Positions 52,861 to 62,312 of a DNA stretch of 64,000 nt are shown here, piece by piece. Numbering within the stretch: position 1 is the first letter of the stretch; every line of letters starts with the position of its first letter. The notes below the pieces were generated by a model. That model saw only the letters and a list, made by a program, of their open reading frames with translations. It was not told the DNA's origin and did not search any database. Position numbers and translations under genes: made by a program. Source of the stretch: Lachnospira hominis (ex Liu et al. 2021) (GTDB lineage: Bacteria; Bacillota; Clostridia; Lachnospirales; Lachnospiraceae); the NCBI RefSeq assembly GCF_014287955.1, contig NZ_JACOPD010000001.1, positions 1 to 64,000 of the forward strand. Reading direction: 5' to 3'.

Positions 52861-53997
52861 TTATTTTATTTTATACATGGTTTTTTCATATTTTTTATAT
52901 ATCTCATCAATCAACACTATCATTTTACCAGCTAACTTTTCAATGATTTTTCCAAATAATACTCTATAAATAATACCAATAAGTAATGAAAATGCAAATA
53001 TAACAATACTTAATAATACAACCCATACTATAATATACTTATAACCTAAAATATTATATATTAAATGAAGAATATATGGTCTGATATAATTTCTTAGCAA
53101 AATGTTTTCATGTATAATATATATAAGTAACGAATATTTTGATATATTATTAATAAAACTACTTTTTATATTTATTTTACGAAATATATTAAATGAAGTA
53201 ACAGCAATTACCCAAAAAATCGGATTGCAGTTTTTATTCCAAAAAAGCATTTTATTTGCAAAAAATTTATTATTCTCCCCCGCTATATATGTAAAAACTA
53301 TCAAAAAAAATATTATTGAAATTCCGATTATTAATACAATACTATTTACTTTTATATTATTACATAGCTCAATCATATATATTTTTATATATGCAATAAA
53401 AAAATATAACGTAATCCACATAATAATAACTGATGAAAAAAAAGAATCGTACAAAGAATTACATACACAATAAAGCAAAAATAAAACCGTCGTTATCTTT
53501 AATAAATTTTTTTGATTTAAATCTTTTATTATTCTATTCAAAACCGTATGTAATGGATAAAATATTAAATACGCCGTAACATACCAATTATTGGTAAAAA
53601 AATTAGGTAATAACGATTTTATAATTAATTTATTATTTATTCTTCCGCCAGTGTATATTAACATGATTAAAAGAATAGCACATGATATAGTCCAAATTTC
53701 TAAAAACATTTTTATCCACTTATTTTTTGAAACGGTATCTTTTTCAAGTAAAAACCATGACGAACATACAAAAAATATTGTATTACCCAAAGAACCAAAA
53801 TGCTGAAATATCGCCAATATAATTCCACTCATTCCCTTTGATACATAAGAAAAGTCAAAAATATAATCATCATATGATACAAATTGATTTTTTAATCGTA
53901 TTGTCATTACAACATGACTTATAATTATCAGAAAAATTGATATTATTTTGAGCATCTCTATTCCACAATTACGATTTACTTCACTTTGCTTTTCCAT
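52861..53997 (-). CDS. Membrane O-acyltransferase (acyltransferase-3 family)
   Basis: This 378-residue protein has about ten membrane helices, beginning with NCGIEMLKIISIFLIIISHVVM, which carries the family's His in helix 1. Acyltransferase-3 proteins move acetyl or succinyl groups onto sugars of surface polymers. ATG at 53997 follows GGGGAC; a TTG three codons upstream is less likely. It is second of two tandem acyltransferases at the end of the polysaccharide block and is strongly AT-rich. The target sugar is unknown. Confidence 0.82.
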   Translation of the reverse strand: MEKQSEVNRNCGIEMLKIISIFLIIISHVVMTIRLKNQFVSYDDYIFDFSYVSKGMSGIILAIFQHFGSLGNTIFFVCSSWFLLEKDTVSKNKWIKMFLEIWTISCAILLIMLIYTGGRINNKLIIKSLLPNFFTNNWYVTAYLIFYPLHTVLNRIIKDLNQKNLLKITTVLFLLYCVCNSLYDSFFSSVIIMWITLYFFIAYIKIYMIELCNNIKVNSIVLIIGISIIFFLIVFTYIAGENNKFFANKMLFWNKNCNPIFWVIAVTSFNIFRKINIKSSFINNISKYSLLIYIIHENILLRNYIRPYILHLIYNILGYKYIIVWVVLLSIVIFAFSLLIGIIYRVLFGKIIEKLAGKMIVLIDEIYKKYEKTMYKIK

Positions 53998-54026
53998 AAA
54001 TAACAAGTCCCCATTTCATTTTGATT

Positions 54027-55118
54027 CTAATCCAACATTTTTTTTGATATAACTTTATATAATTTTTCAGAAATTTCAGTTATAAAAAATGATGTTAATG
54101 TAGATAAAATTAAATTTACAAGTATAGTAAACGGAAGCACTAATGATAAACCAGCTATATTATTAAATATGTGCTTTACTATATAATACAAAACAACATC
54201 AAAAATATAAGAAATCAAATATGTTCCGAGCGTATGTTTTGATAATATGTATATACCTTTTTTAATAACCGTATTTTTTATATTAGTATTTAAAACCAGC
54301 ATTGTTATCAGACACGATATAACAACACTTTGATAACCACTATAAGATGTTTCCTTTGTAAACGGATAAAAATAATCATAATTTTTAAAATAGTTTATAA
54401 AACCGAACAAAGTGCATGCAAGTATTAACAACAAAATGACTTTTTTCTTATTATATCTATTATTGTTTTTTGAAAATTCATATATATACTTTCCGATAAA
54501 AAAATAGAAAACCGGATATAAAAATGTCCAATATTCATCAACAACTTTAGTATAACTTTCTTGTGTACCATATAACCAATTTACATTATCAAAATTAAAT
54601 GTATTAAATACACTTGGAATAATCACTATTAAAAACAAACATGTAATAATTATTTTTTTTGATTTTTCTTCAAAACCATTCCATGCTTTATTTAAAAACG
54701 GAATCATTAAATACAATCCCATGTACATACCTACATACCAACCATATGGTGCAGCTTTAAAAGAAAAATAATTTATTAATATCGTTTTTACGGTTATCTT
54801 ATCTTTTACAATATTGAATATTGAACACAATATTGCTGCAATTGTATATATAATAATAATTTTTATTAATCTTACAAAAAATTTTTTATTGTAATTATCC
54901 TCATTATGTAAAGCTCCCGTAATTATCAAAAACAAAGGAACACAAGTAATAAACAATGTCCTTACAACTGATAATATAAACATCACTCCACCACTAAAAC
55001 GATGCTCATAAAACCCAATATAACTAAGTCCATGAACACTGAGAACAAAAATAATAGCTATTACTCTTAATATATCTAAATCTTCTTTTCTGTTTTCTTT
55101 AACTATATTATTATACAA
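54027..55118 (-). CDS. Membrane O-acyltransferase (acyltransferase-3 family), TTG start
   Basis: This 363-residue protein has about ten membrane helices. The N-terminal EDLDILRVIAIIFVLSVHGLSY gives the conserved Arg and His, and PLFLIITG is the second family element. It presumably O-acylates a surface sugar. The start is TTG at 55118, just after the CMP-sugar synthetase stop, with GGTGG upstream; no nearer ATG exists. It shares little obvious sequence with the adjacent acyltransferase, so the two probably modify different positions or units. Confidence 0.8.
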   Translation of the reverse strand: MYNNIVKENRKEDLDILRVIAIIFVLSVHGLSYIGFYEHRFSGGVMFILSVVRTLFITCVPLFLIITGALHNEDNYNKKFFVRLIKIIIIYTIAAILCSIFNIVKDKITVKTILINYFSFKAAPYGWYVGMYMGLYLMIPFLNKAWNGFEEKSKKIIITCLFLIVIIPSVFNTFNFDNVNWLYGTQESYTKVVDEYWTFLYPVFYFFIGKYIYEFSKNNNRYNKKKVILLLILACTLFGFINYFKNYDYFYPFTKETSYSGYQSVVISCLITMLVLNTNIKNTVIKKGIYILSKHTLGTYLISYIFDVVLYYIVKHIFNNIAGLSLVLPFTILVNLILSTLTSFFITEISEKLYKVISKKMLD

Positions 55119-55121
55119 TGT

Positions 55122-55793
55122 CTATTCACCACCATAATTATTTAATATAATATGATTAAATATTGCATCTGCAATCATAAAATCTTCAAGTTCATCAATA
55201 TCAATCCCCTCTATTTCACCAACCTCAACAATATATGGATGTTGTCCTATTCTACGATTATATTTATTGATTACATCCTTTTCATATATATAAAACCCAC
55301 TAGTTTCTTCATAAATAGGCGGCAAATCCTGCGTTCTTGGAATATTATCGAGTTCATAATTAAATGGTTTATTATCTTTCCAAAGAAAATCCTGTAATTT
55401 TTTTGCAGCAAATGCCGAATCATATTCTCCTGATAAAACGGCTTGTATCCCTTTTATTATTGATTCTTTTTTTACAAACGGTGCCGTTGTATGCGTCATT
55501 ACATATATATCTGAATCAACTTCCATTGCAAAACTTTTTAACACATCATTCATCTTTGTTGAATCAGTGTCAAGTGACTCTGACCTTTTTAAATATTTAA
55601 CCCCTTCCGGAATGAATTCCCTTATATCAGGATTGCTGCAATATACATACACGTCGTCTATTCCATCTATTTTTAATAATGTAGACAATATGTAATAACA
55701 TAATGGCTTACCATTAGTAAAGGATTTCGTATTTTTCTGTGGCAATCTTCTGTTATTAAGCTTCATTGGCACAACCGCTGTTACTTTTTTCAT
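55122..55793 (-). CDS. CMP-sugar synthetase (acylneuraminate cytidylyltransferase family)
   Basis: This 223-residue nucleotidyltransferase joins CMP from CTP to a 2-keto-3-deoxy sugar acid such as a sialic, legionaminic or KDO-like acid. VVPMKLNNRRLPQKNTKSF is the CTP-binding loop. TTAPFVKKESI and the acidic GIDIDELEDFMIAD near the C terminus are family elements. No NeuB-type synthase that would make its substrate is in the window. A GT52/GT38-like transferase in the same operon could use the product. It directly follows the flippase gene (2-bp gap). Confidence 0.85.
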   Translation of the reverse strand: MKKVTAVVPMKLNNRRLPQKNTKSFTNGKPLCYYILSTLLKIDGIDDVYVYCSNPDIREFIPEGVKYLKRSESLDTDSTKMNDVLKSFAMEVDSDIYVMTHTTAPFVKKESIIKGIQAVLSGEYDSAFAAKKLQDFLWKDNKPFNYELDNIPRTQDLPPIYEETSGFYIYEKDVINKYNRRIGQHPYIVEVGEIEGIDIDELEDFMIADAIFNHIILNNYGGE

Positions 55794-55795
55794 AA

Positions 55796-57208
55796 TTATT
55801 TCTCCTTTTTAATTTTTTTTATGACCATTGAGAATATTTTTATATAATATTTTCTAAACAATAACATTGTAATTAATATAATAATTATTTGTAACAAATA
55901 GAAATGACTTTTTGTAGATGCCAATATTGTCTGTAATACCAATAATACATATGCAAAAAGCATTCTCTTTTCATTTATTTTCATTCTAACATATCTTTTT
56001 GAAACAATATATCTTATTCCCCAAGCTATTACATATGAACAAACCGTAGCAACCGCAGCTCCATATATATGAAATTTAGGTATTAAAACTGCATTTAATA
56101 ATGCATTTAATAATGCACTAATCATTGTTGTTTTTGCCGCAATTTTTGTATCCTTTACCGCCGAAAAAATACTTCCCAAATAACCGCTTAATGCACTGAA
56201 CAAAGATGAAAGCAATAACAGTGGAACATACTTCCATGCAACAAAGAAATCTTTTGCATATAAAATCCGTGATAATAATATATTAAATATCATTATCCCT
56301 TCACAACAAAAAATCATTAACGAATTATACATTTCATATGTTTTTCCAAAAAAGCCATCACTATCGTCAGCATCATATTCATTTATAGCAGATAACATCC
56401 ACGCCTGTGAAAAAATATTTTGAAACACTCCTAATATTGTAGGTATTTTATAACTAACCGAATATATACCATTCTCACTTACTCCAAGCATACCTGTAAC
56501 AAAATATTTATCCAGACTTGAATTAATCCACCATGCCAAAGCTGTAAATATTGTAGGAAAACAGTATGAAATACATTCTTTTTTCATTTTGGGATTATTT
56601 TTAAAATCCAAAGTTATACATCTTACAAGCTTTCCTTTAAATAACATATATATATTGGCTGCCATAATTCCCAAAAACATTGATACAAAATATCCTGTAA
56701 TACCAATTTTTATATATACAAGTAATATAATATTCGATACCAACATAACAACAGTATTTAACAAACTTGAAAAAACCATAATCGGCACTTTATCTACCGC
56801 ACGAAGATAATTTTGAAACAAGCTATATATACAATTTGCAATAAAAATCAGATACATCCATGCATAATATTTCTTAAAACTATACTCTACCGGTATTATT
56901 GACAACAAAAAAAGTAAAACCAACAATATAAGTGCCGCCTTAATTGTCATATAAATACCATATGAAAAATAATCCTTATTATCTTTATCTTTTAATGTAA
57001 ATCTCAAAACACCTTCTGATATATTAATTGTAAACACTGGGACTAATATGCTTACAGTTGTTGTAATCAAATCAACAGTACCATAATCTGCTGTTGATAA
57101 TACAGATGTATATAACGGAACCAATAAAAATGCAAGTATTTTTTGCCCAAACGAACTAATTGAAAATAACAATATATTTTTTGACAAATAACTATACTTA
57201 TTTTTCAC
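55796..57208 (-). CDS. Wzx-type polysaccharide flippase
   Basis: This 470-residue protein has about 14 hydrophobic helices and belongs to the MOP superfamily. It begins YLSKNILLFSISSFGQKILAF and contains DYGTVDLITTT and GVFQNIFSQAWM. It should move undecaprenyl-linked repeat units across the membrane, in partnership with the Wzy-like polymerase at 60011. The start is GTG at 57208 after AAAGAGG. It is strongly AT-rich. Confidence 0.88.
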   Translation of the reverse strand: MKNKYSYLSKNILLFSISSFGQKILAFLLVPLYTSVLSTADYGTVDLITTTVSILVPVFTINISEGVLRFTLKDKDNKDYFSYGIYMTIKAALILLVLLFLLSIIPVEYSFKKYYAWMYLIFIANCIYSLFQNYLRAVDKVPIMVFSSLLNTVVMLVSNIILLVYIKIGITGYFVSMFLGIMAANIYMLFKGKLVRCITLDFKNNPKMKKECISYCFPTIFTALAWWINSSLDKYFVTGMLGVSENGIYSVSYKIPTILGVFQNIFSQAWMLSAINEYDADDSDGFFGKTYEMYNSLMIFCCEGIMIFNILLSRILYAKDFFVAWKYVPLLLLSSLFSALSGYLGSIFSAVKDTKIAAKTTMISALLNALLNAVLIPKFHIYGAAVATVCSYVIAWGIRYIVSKRYVRMKINEKRMLFAYVLLVLQTILASTKSHFYLLQIIIILITMLLFRKYYIKIFSMVIKKIKKEK

Positions 57209-57241
57209 ATTAAATACCTCTTTAAAATATACTTACTTAAC

Positions 57242-58180
57242 TTAATTGATTTCACATATAATAGAATTTAAATAAATTTTATCGTTATCGTAAACATTAG
57301 AACAATCTCTGTTTCCACTTTCATTTACAGATTTTCCCTCTATAGGTTCCCTTAATATAGCTCTATGCAAATACCACATATATTCAACATCAATATGTCC
57401 TATATCAACCATCTGATAACCATTATCACACATATCTGATGCTAAAATCGTAGCGGTCGGTCCCAAAGCTGCAAGCATAAGAGTGTCCTTTGATACATTT
57501 TTTTTAATAGACTCTTCTATCTTTTCCAAACTTTCAAATGCATTTTCTGCCGGACATATTATTCTTTTTATTGACAATGCATTGTCAAACAAATCATTTC
57601 CTATGCCCAGTTTTGTTTTCTTTCCTTCTACTATAACAATATTTTTGTTATCCCAAATTCTTTTTAAATTTTCAAACTTATGCCTGCTAAATTCTATATC
57701 ACAATAATCAATATAAGGTCTTGTTATACTTGCATCACAATATGTTTGACTTTCATCCAAGAACTTTGCTATATCATAAAAATAATTTGCCCTGATAATT
57801 GTCCAATGCATTCTTGCAAACAAATTACATTTATGTGAATCAATAATTCCTTTAGGAAATCCTATAAGCAACTTTTCATTCTTTGATTTCATTGTATTTA
57901 TAAGCCGCTTCTCCAGTTCTGGTGAGTATTTCTGAAATGAATTTAATTTTTGACCACACATCCATAAGAATTCGCCATCCCCAAAACGTGAAAGAGACAT
58001 ATTTTTATTAATAATACAATCTACTGTTTCTTCATCTGACATCATCTTAAATTCAGGTATACTAATCTTTGCTGCTTTATGCTTTGAACGTATATACTGA
58101 GGTAATATCTGAATAATTCTATAATCATATATTAATTTATCCGGAAGAATTTTTTTAATTATTTTCTTAATATTACTCAT
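57242..58180 (-). CDS. DUF1792 (GT-D type) glycosyltransferase
   Basis: This 312-residue protein carries the GT-D signature SLSRFGDGEFLWM, with the metal/nucleotide-binding DGE near residue 68. VEGKKTKLGIGNDLFDNA and AALGPTATILA, with GHIDVEYMW near the C terminus, also fit. Enzymes of this family extend glycan chains, as in streptococcal serine-rich adhesin glycosylation. ATG at 58180 overlaps the stop of the upstream gene by eight bases. The added sugar is unknown. It lies in the polysaccharide operon, between the flippase and a sialyltransferase-like gene. Confidence 0.85.
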   Translation of the reverse strand: MSNIKKIIKKILPDKLIYDYRIIQILPQYIRSKHKAAKISIPEFKMMSDEETVDCIINKNMSLSRFGDGEFLWMCGQKLNSFQKYSPELEKRLINTMKSKNEKLLIGFPKGIIDSHKCNLFARMHWTIIRANYFYDIAKFLDESQTYCDASITRPYIDYCDIEFSRHKFENLKRIWDNKNIVIVEGKKTKLGIGNDLFDNALSIKRIICPAENAFESLEKIEESIKKNVSKDTLMLAALGPTATILASDMCDNGYQMVDIGHIDVEYMWYLHRAILREPIEGKSVNESGNRDCSNVYDNDKIYLNSIICEIN

Positions 58181-59276
58181 TTTTATTATCCAACCATTCA
58201 AATAATTTATTTTTTGCTTCTTTAACAGTACCTGCTATAAAGAACTTATTTTTATCATCATACATCTGCTTTTGACTACTCAATTTTTTCTTTCTTTCTT
58301 CCGTAAAATATTTTGATTTATCATATGTATCAATTACTTTATCCTCTATAATAGGAAATAAAAGAAGAGAATATGATTCTTCACCAAACATAAATTTTCC
58401 TGATGTCATTGTTGCACATGATAAAGATATTAATATTTTATCTTTCATCGGACAGTTAAGAATATAAACTTCCCATGGTATCCCCTGTGACTTAATAACA
58501 TTAAATGTATTTTCAAATCTATTTGTCTTTGATCTGGGATGTAACTTAACAACTGAATTAAATTTTTTATCAATGTCAATAACCTGCTTAAACAATTCTA
58601 TATCTTCATTCTTTATCAATCCATCATTAGAATAACATTCTTCCATTAATATTACATCTGCATTTTGCAAATCAACATCTTCTTTGTATTCAAATACATA
58701 ATTAATTGTTTGACACATTTTTTTATTTTGTCTTGAAACCATAGGCAATTTTTGTTTTTTTCCGTTTCTGAACGGAGACATGCTTTCAGGTGAGCTAAAC
58801 CACCAGCAATTAATATTTCTTATTGATGATTTTAAATTGAATATTTTAAATAAATATTTAATACATTTATTTTCTTTATATTGTATTCCATATACAGTTG
58901 GAGCATCCTCCACAACATTATACTTCAAATCAATATTATTTTTCTTTAAAACATTATAACCAACCTCGTTAAACGGTCCATAAATATTATATGTAAACAA
59001 TTCTCTATATTTTTTCTCTGATAAGATTTTCTTAAACTCTGATTTTATAACACATGCTTTAAGATCAACCAAATGTCTTCCTTTCATATATGTGCTATCA
59101 TCAATATAATATACATTTTCAAAAATATTTATTTTTTTCAATCTTTGCACAATATTACTTGCTCCATTAAATGATGAAAAGACATAAACATCAACTTTCT
59201 CTTTCTCAAACATTTCATATTTTAACTGAATTGTTCTAAATATATGTATAGGTGTTCTGCAAAAAAAAGCTATCAT
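58173..59276 (-). CDS. GT52/GT38-like (sialyltransferase-like) glycosyltransferase
   Basis: This 367-residue protein starts MIAFFCRTPIHIFRTIQL, an N terminus like those of GT52 lipooligosaccharide sialyltransferases. It carries the motifs common to bacterial GT52/GT38/GT80 enzymes in modified form: EDA at 123-125 in place of (D/E)(D/E)G, KLHP (His-Pro at 246-247) and a Ser/Thr-rich SCATMTSGK near 286. These bind CMP-linked sugars, which agrees with a CMP-sugar synthetase in the operon. ATG at 59276 follows AAAGGAG; an upstream in-frame start overlaps the acetyltransferase gene. Confidence 0.68.
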   Translation of the reverse strand: MIAFFCRTPIHIFRTIQLKYEMFEKEKVDVYVFSSFNGASNIVQRLKKINIFENVYYIDDSTYMKGRHLVDLKACVIKSEFKKILSEKKYRELFTYNIYGPFNEVGYNVLKKNNIDLKYNVVEDAPTVYGIQYKENKCIKYLFKIFNLKSSIRNINCWWFSSPESMSPFRNGKKQKLPMVSRQNKKMCQTINYVFEYKEDVDLQNADVILMEECYSNDGLIKNEDIELFKQVIDIDKKFNSVVKLHPRSKTNRFENTFNVIKSQGIPWEVYILNCPMKDKILISLSCATMTSGKFMFGEESYSLLLFPIIEDKVIDTYDKSKYFTEERKKKLSSQKQMYDDKNKFFIAGTVKEAKNKLFEWLDNKNE

Positions 59277-59286
59277 TTTTTCTCCT

Positions 59287-60009
59287 TTATACCAAACATT
59301 TACACTTTTCAATAAACTCATCAAATGAAGCATATCTAGGATTCTGTCTTATTAATTTTAGATTTTTCATACAATCTTCGTAATTTCCCAGCAATTCCAT
59401 TTCATATTTATATCTCGGTATTTTTTCATAGTCTTTATCATCATTCCATAACCAAAAATAATCATAAAATATAGTATTATCAGGCCACTTTTTATATCTA
59501 TTATAATAACCGACAGCCAAATCAATAGCTTCTTTCTCCTGTCTGTCAGAATATTTTTTTAAATAACTATTGTCAATCTTATGAATAACTTTTGCCGGAT
59601 TTCCAACAGCTACGGAATTAGCCGGTATATCTTTAGCAACAACACTTCCGGCACCAATTATGGAATTTTCACCAATAGTTACGCCCTTCAATATTACAGT
59701 ATTTACTCCAATAAAAACATTATCTTTAATAACAACATTCCCGGATGCACCATATAATCTTGAATATTTTTTCTTAACTACACTCCAATCATAACTATGT
59801 GTCAATATTATAACACCTCTAGTTATTTGAACATCATTACCAATTTCAACCATCCAAGGATATTGTTCATCAATAAATGTTTCTCTCGGAGAAAAAATCA
59901 CAGTTCTTTCACCAATTTTTACTCCCAATCTTTTCAGATATTTAATATATGTTTCTGATGAATATCTATTGCCATATAATATTTTTTTTACAAATTCTTT
60001 AATAAACAT
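59287..60009 (-). CDS. Hexapeptide-repeat acetyltransferase
   Basis: This 240-residue left-handed beta-helix enzyme has hexapeptide repeats at about 60-140 (IGNDVQITRGVIILTHSY, VVIKDNVFIGVNTVILKGV, TIGENSIIGAGSVVAKDIP, VAVGNPAKVI). It resembles sugar O-acetyltransferases; the catalytic His is probably in ILTHSYDW. The C-terminal helical part (about 150-240) is longer than in most. It would acetylate a sugar of the polymer. ATG at 60009 overlaps the region after the Wzy stop; a GTG three codons upstream is also possible. Confidence 0.82.
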   Translation of the reverse strand: MFIKEFVKKILYGNRYSSETYIKYLKRLGVKIGERTVIFSPRETFIDEQYPWMVEIGNDVQITRGVIILTHSYDWSVVKKKYSRLYGASGNVVIKDNVFIGVNTVILKGVTIGENSIIGAGSVVAKDIPANSVAVGNPAKVIHKIDNSYLKKYSDRQEKEAIDLAVGYYNRYKKWPDNTIFYDYFWLWNDDKDYEKIPRYKYEMELLGNYEDCMKNLKLIRQNPRYASFDEFIEKCKCLV

Positions 60010-60010
60010 A

Positions 60011-61246
60011 TCAATCACCAGCTTTTTTAATTGTATTATCCGTTATTTCACTCATAGCTAAAGGTATAATAACATATATTAATGTAAATATATAATATTC
60101 AAAAACATTATCAGTAAGATACAATACAAAAGAATATACAGTAAACATTAAATATATTGCTGCAACTTTATCTGAAAATTCATTCTTGAATTTTATTGTT
60201 TTAATCTTTATGACATATATTGTCCAAACAATAAAACCAATAAATCCTAATTCAATATATTTCTTTAAGGTATCACTATGCATTCCCGACAATAGCATCC
60301 AGCCTTTGTATAATGTTCCTCTAGTTCTAAGTTCTTCTATAAGTTTATCAACATATGACAAACCGTGCCCCATAAATGTAGGTTTAAATTCAAAATATCT
60401 TGTCATAAATTCATAAGTATACAATCGACCCATAAAATTAACATTATATTTTTCTGCCAATATTGAAAGTAATCCACTTGATGCCAAAAAAACATATATC
60501 AATGATACTGCCAAAACAACTCCTGTTATTACTGTTGTTTTAAAAGATAATTCTTTTCTTTTTCTACCTATGAAAATAAATAAAATAAATGTTATCGCTA
60601 TTGCTGCAAATTCAATTCGTTTATATCCCCAAATAACATACAATATCGATATAATTATCTTGCTATATAAATGTTTTATATTCTCTTTTTTGCCAAAATA
60701 CACAAAATATATAAGGAAAAATCCCATTGCAAATGTCAAGTCATGAACTTCAAATATTTTTGTAATTTGCACCGTATCTTTAAGTGTAAACATATATCTT
60801 AAAGTATCAACAGGACTTCCAAAAAACGCCATACAAATAGATCCGAAAAAATATGATATAATTAATGAATACCATGTATAATCTATTATTTTTTTACCTA
60901 AAACTATATATGATATACAAGCATATAATATACAAATTCCAAGATAACCAACTGTGCTTATAAGACGTGTTACGTAACGTATATTTTCGACGCGTGATAT
61001 ACCTGTAATCCACAAAAAAATTGTATATATAAACATAGCTGCTAATGGTATAATCGCATATTTAAAATGAATTTTTGCTATTTTATTCTCTTTTTTCTTT
61101 TTAAATATATATGGTATTGTATACGCAATCCATAGAAGTGATAAAATATATTTTAAAATAGGTTTTACAGTAACTCCGTTAAATTTGAAAGTTACATTTA
61201 ACGTAGTTATTATGATATATATTAATACATTTAACTTGATTTTCAT
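60011..61246 (-). CDS. Wzy-like polysaccharide polymerase
   Basis: This 411-residue protein has about ten to twelve membrane helices and a large loop near residues 255-330 (EKYNVNFMGRLYTYEFMTRYFEFKP to MHSDTLKKYIELG), the pattern of O-antigen polymerase/ligase proteins. HSD in the second loop is typical. It should polymerise undecaprenyl-linked units flipped by the Wzx protein. The start follows AGGAAG. Sequence similarity in this class is low, so the call rests on topology and context. Confidence 0.78.
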   Translation of the reverse strand: MKIKLNVLIYIIITTLNVTFKFNGVTVKPILKYILSLLWIAYTIPYIFKKKKENKIAKIHFKYAIIPLAAMFIYTIFLWITGISRVENIRYVTRLISTVGYLGICILYACISYIVLGKKIIDYTWYSLIISYFFGSICMAFFGSPVDTLRYMFTLKDTVQITKIFEVHDLTFAMGFFLIYFVYFGKKENIKHLYSKIIISILYVIWGYKRIEFAAIAITFILFIFIGRKRKELSFKTTVITGVVLAVSLIYVFLASSGLLSILAEKYNVNFMGRLYTYEFMTRYFEFKPTFMGHGLSYVDKLIEELRTRGTLYKGWMLLSGMHSDTLKKYIELGFIGFIVWTIYVIKIKTIKFKNEFSDKVAAIYLMFTVYSFVLYLTDNVFEYYIFTLIYVIIPLAMSEITDNTIKKAGD

Positions 61247-61280
61247 TTTAAAATTCTTCCTAATATCATAAATAAATATT

Positions 61281-62312
61281 TTAATGGTATCTTAATCGCA
61301 TTAAAATATAAATCATTCTTGAGTTAGTTTCCAACATTAATTTCTTCAATATTTTTAAGCTTAATGAATCAGCATATGTTATCTTTAATAAAACTCCATT
61401 TACATCTTCATCTTTACATATTTTTTTTATTTCAGACAATTTATTTCTTTTATTCATTCCTGAGCTTAAACTTATATGTTTAAAACAAACAAGCATATTT
61501 ATTAAGAAATTATTGTCCATTCTTAATATCTCATTATTGGTCAGCTTATATTTTTCAGCAATTTTGTGCATTTCTTTATACAAAACAACGGCTTTTTTAT
61601 ATCTGTCACTTCTGTAGGAATTAGTAAGTGATTGTTCATTATCGCAATAATAATAAATTGTTTTATCATAAAAGCAAATAACATTTGCTTTTGCACATAC
61701 TTCGGCAGAAAAAATATAATCTTCACTTAATATCTCACGTTCCGATTTAAACTTTATATTTTTTTCTTGTAAAAACTTTCTGTTATATATGGCTTTCCAT
61801 GCAGGTCCAATTTCAAACAAATCTTTTTTTAATGGTTCACCCAAGCATAACCCTATCAATTCATTTGTATTGCATTTACTGTCAAAAATTTCTTGAGACT
61901 CCTTAACCACACCATTTTTCAAATATTTTGCCCTATGGAAAAAACAAACATCAGAATTATTTTTCTTGACGTATTGATATAAACCAAACAAACAATTTTT
62001 TTCAATATAGTCATCAGAATCAACAAACATTATATATTGCCCTTTTGAATTATCAATACCTACATTTCTTGTTAATCCCAATCCCTCATTTTTTTTATGT
62101 ATTACTTTAACATTAAAATATTCCTGACTATATTTATCACATATCAAACCTGAATTATCCGTTGCACCATCATCAACTAATATAATCTCATAATTTTCTA
62201 TATTTTGATTCAATAAAGAATCCATACATCTGTCAAGATATTTTTGAACATTATATACAGGAACTACTATACTCAACAAAAAATTTTTTTCATCATTTCC
62301 ATCTATCAACAT
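61281..62312 (-). CDS. GT2-family glycosyltransferase
   Basis: This 343-residue GT-A enzyme has the nucleotide-binding start SIVVPVYNVQKYLDRCMDSLL, DDGATDNSG, and the metal-binding VDSDD. EDYIFSAEVC near residue 200 is the probable base region. It would add one sugar to the lipid-linked unit. The start overlaps the preceding GT2 gene by 20 bp and follows AAGGTG. It shares the same overall architecture as the neighbouring GT2, suggesting duplication with divergence. Confidence 0.88.
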   Translation of the reverse strand: MLIDGNDEKNFLLSIVVPVYNVQKYLDRCMDSLLNQNIENYEIILVDDGATDNSGLICDKYSQEYFNVKVIHKKNEGLGLTRNVGIDNSKGQYIMFVDSDDYIEKNCLFGLYQYVKKNNSDVCFFHRAKYLKNGVVKESQEIFDSKCNTNELIGLCLGEPLKKDLFEIGPAWKAIYNRKFLQEKNIKFKSEREILSEDYIFSAEVCAKANVICFYDKTIYYYCDNEQSLTNSYRSDRYKKAVVLYKEMHKIAEKYKLTNNEILRMDNNFLINMLVCFKHISLSSGMNKRNKLSEIKKICKDEDVNGVLLKITYADSLSLKILKKLMLETNSRMIYILMRLRYH

